Part shown: positions 6,037 to 6,053 of the stretch, piece by piece
Numbering within the stretch: position 1 is the first letter of the stretch
Layout: each line of letters begins with the position of its first letter
Source: Myxococcales bacterium
GTDB taxonomy: Bacteria > Myxococcota_A > Polyangia > Fen-1088
Direction: 5' to 3'
Length of the DNA stretch: 6,053 nucleotides
Assembly: GCA_003170035.1 (NCBI GenBank)
Contig: PMZX01000257.1
Coordinates: 1 to 6,053, forward strand
Made by a program: the position numbers and the translations under genes
The notes under the pieces: model-generated
The model's input: the letters and a program-made list of their open reading frames with translations, nothing else
What the model was told of the DNA's origin: nothing
The model's database searches: none

Positions 6037-6053
6037 CACGACTGGCCCAAATC

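Overview
This is a GC-rich window with the marks of a Gram-negative, soil-type bacterium, most likely a myxobacterium (Myxococcota, Polyangia-like). That assignment is an inference. It rests on three traits: Cys-rich 'CxDGNACT' repeats, lipoproteins with very long Gly/Thr/Ser 'TTSTGG' linkers, and an outer-membrane porin. No rRNA or tRNA gene, CRISPR array or transposase is visible.

Layout. (a) 2-895 (+): the 3' part of a secreted Cys-rich protein ending in a jelly-roll, carbohydrate-binding-module-like domain; its 5' end lies outside the window. (b) 896-1141: a convergent intergenic gap with GC hairpins but no T-tract. (c) 1142-2470 (-): a general-porin-type outer-membrane beta-barrel with a GTG start. 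(d) 2504-3772 (-): a lipoprotein with a repetitive linker and an unrecognised C-terminal domain holding eight cysteines. It lies 33 nt upstream of the porin, so the two probably form an operon. (e) 3773-4168: a divergent regulatory region carrying three consecutive perfect 10-bp palindromes just upstream of a sigma70-like promoter candidate. (f) 4169-6004 (+): a lipoprotein with a repetitive linker and a C-terminal GH88/GH105-type unsaturated glucuronyl/galacturonyl hydrolase domain. (g) 6005-6053: a short tail with a weak stem-loop.

Working model (inference). The divergent pair of lipoproteins plus the porin looks like a small cell-envelope module for handling plant- or pectin-type acidic oligosaccharides. 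The GH105-like enzyme would remove the unsaturated uronic acid left by polysaccharide lyases, the eight-Cys lipoprotein could bind substrate, and the porin could admit small products. The two lipoproteins share the same higher-order repeat in their linkers (four hexapeptides plus one tetrapeptide) although their C-terminal domains look unrelated. That shared linker and the palindrome cluster between the genes are the most interesting things here.
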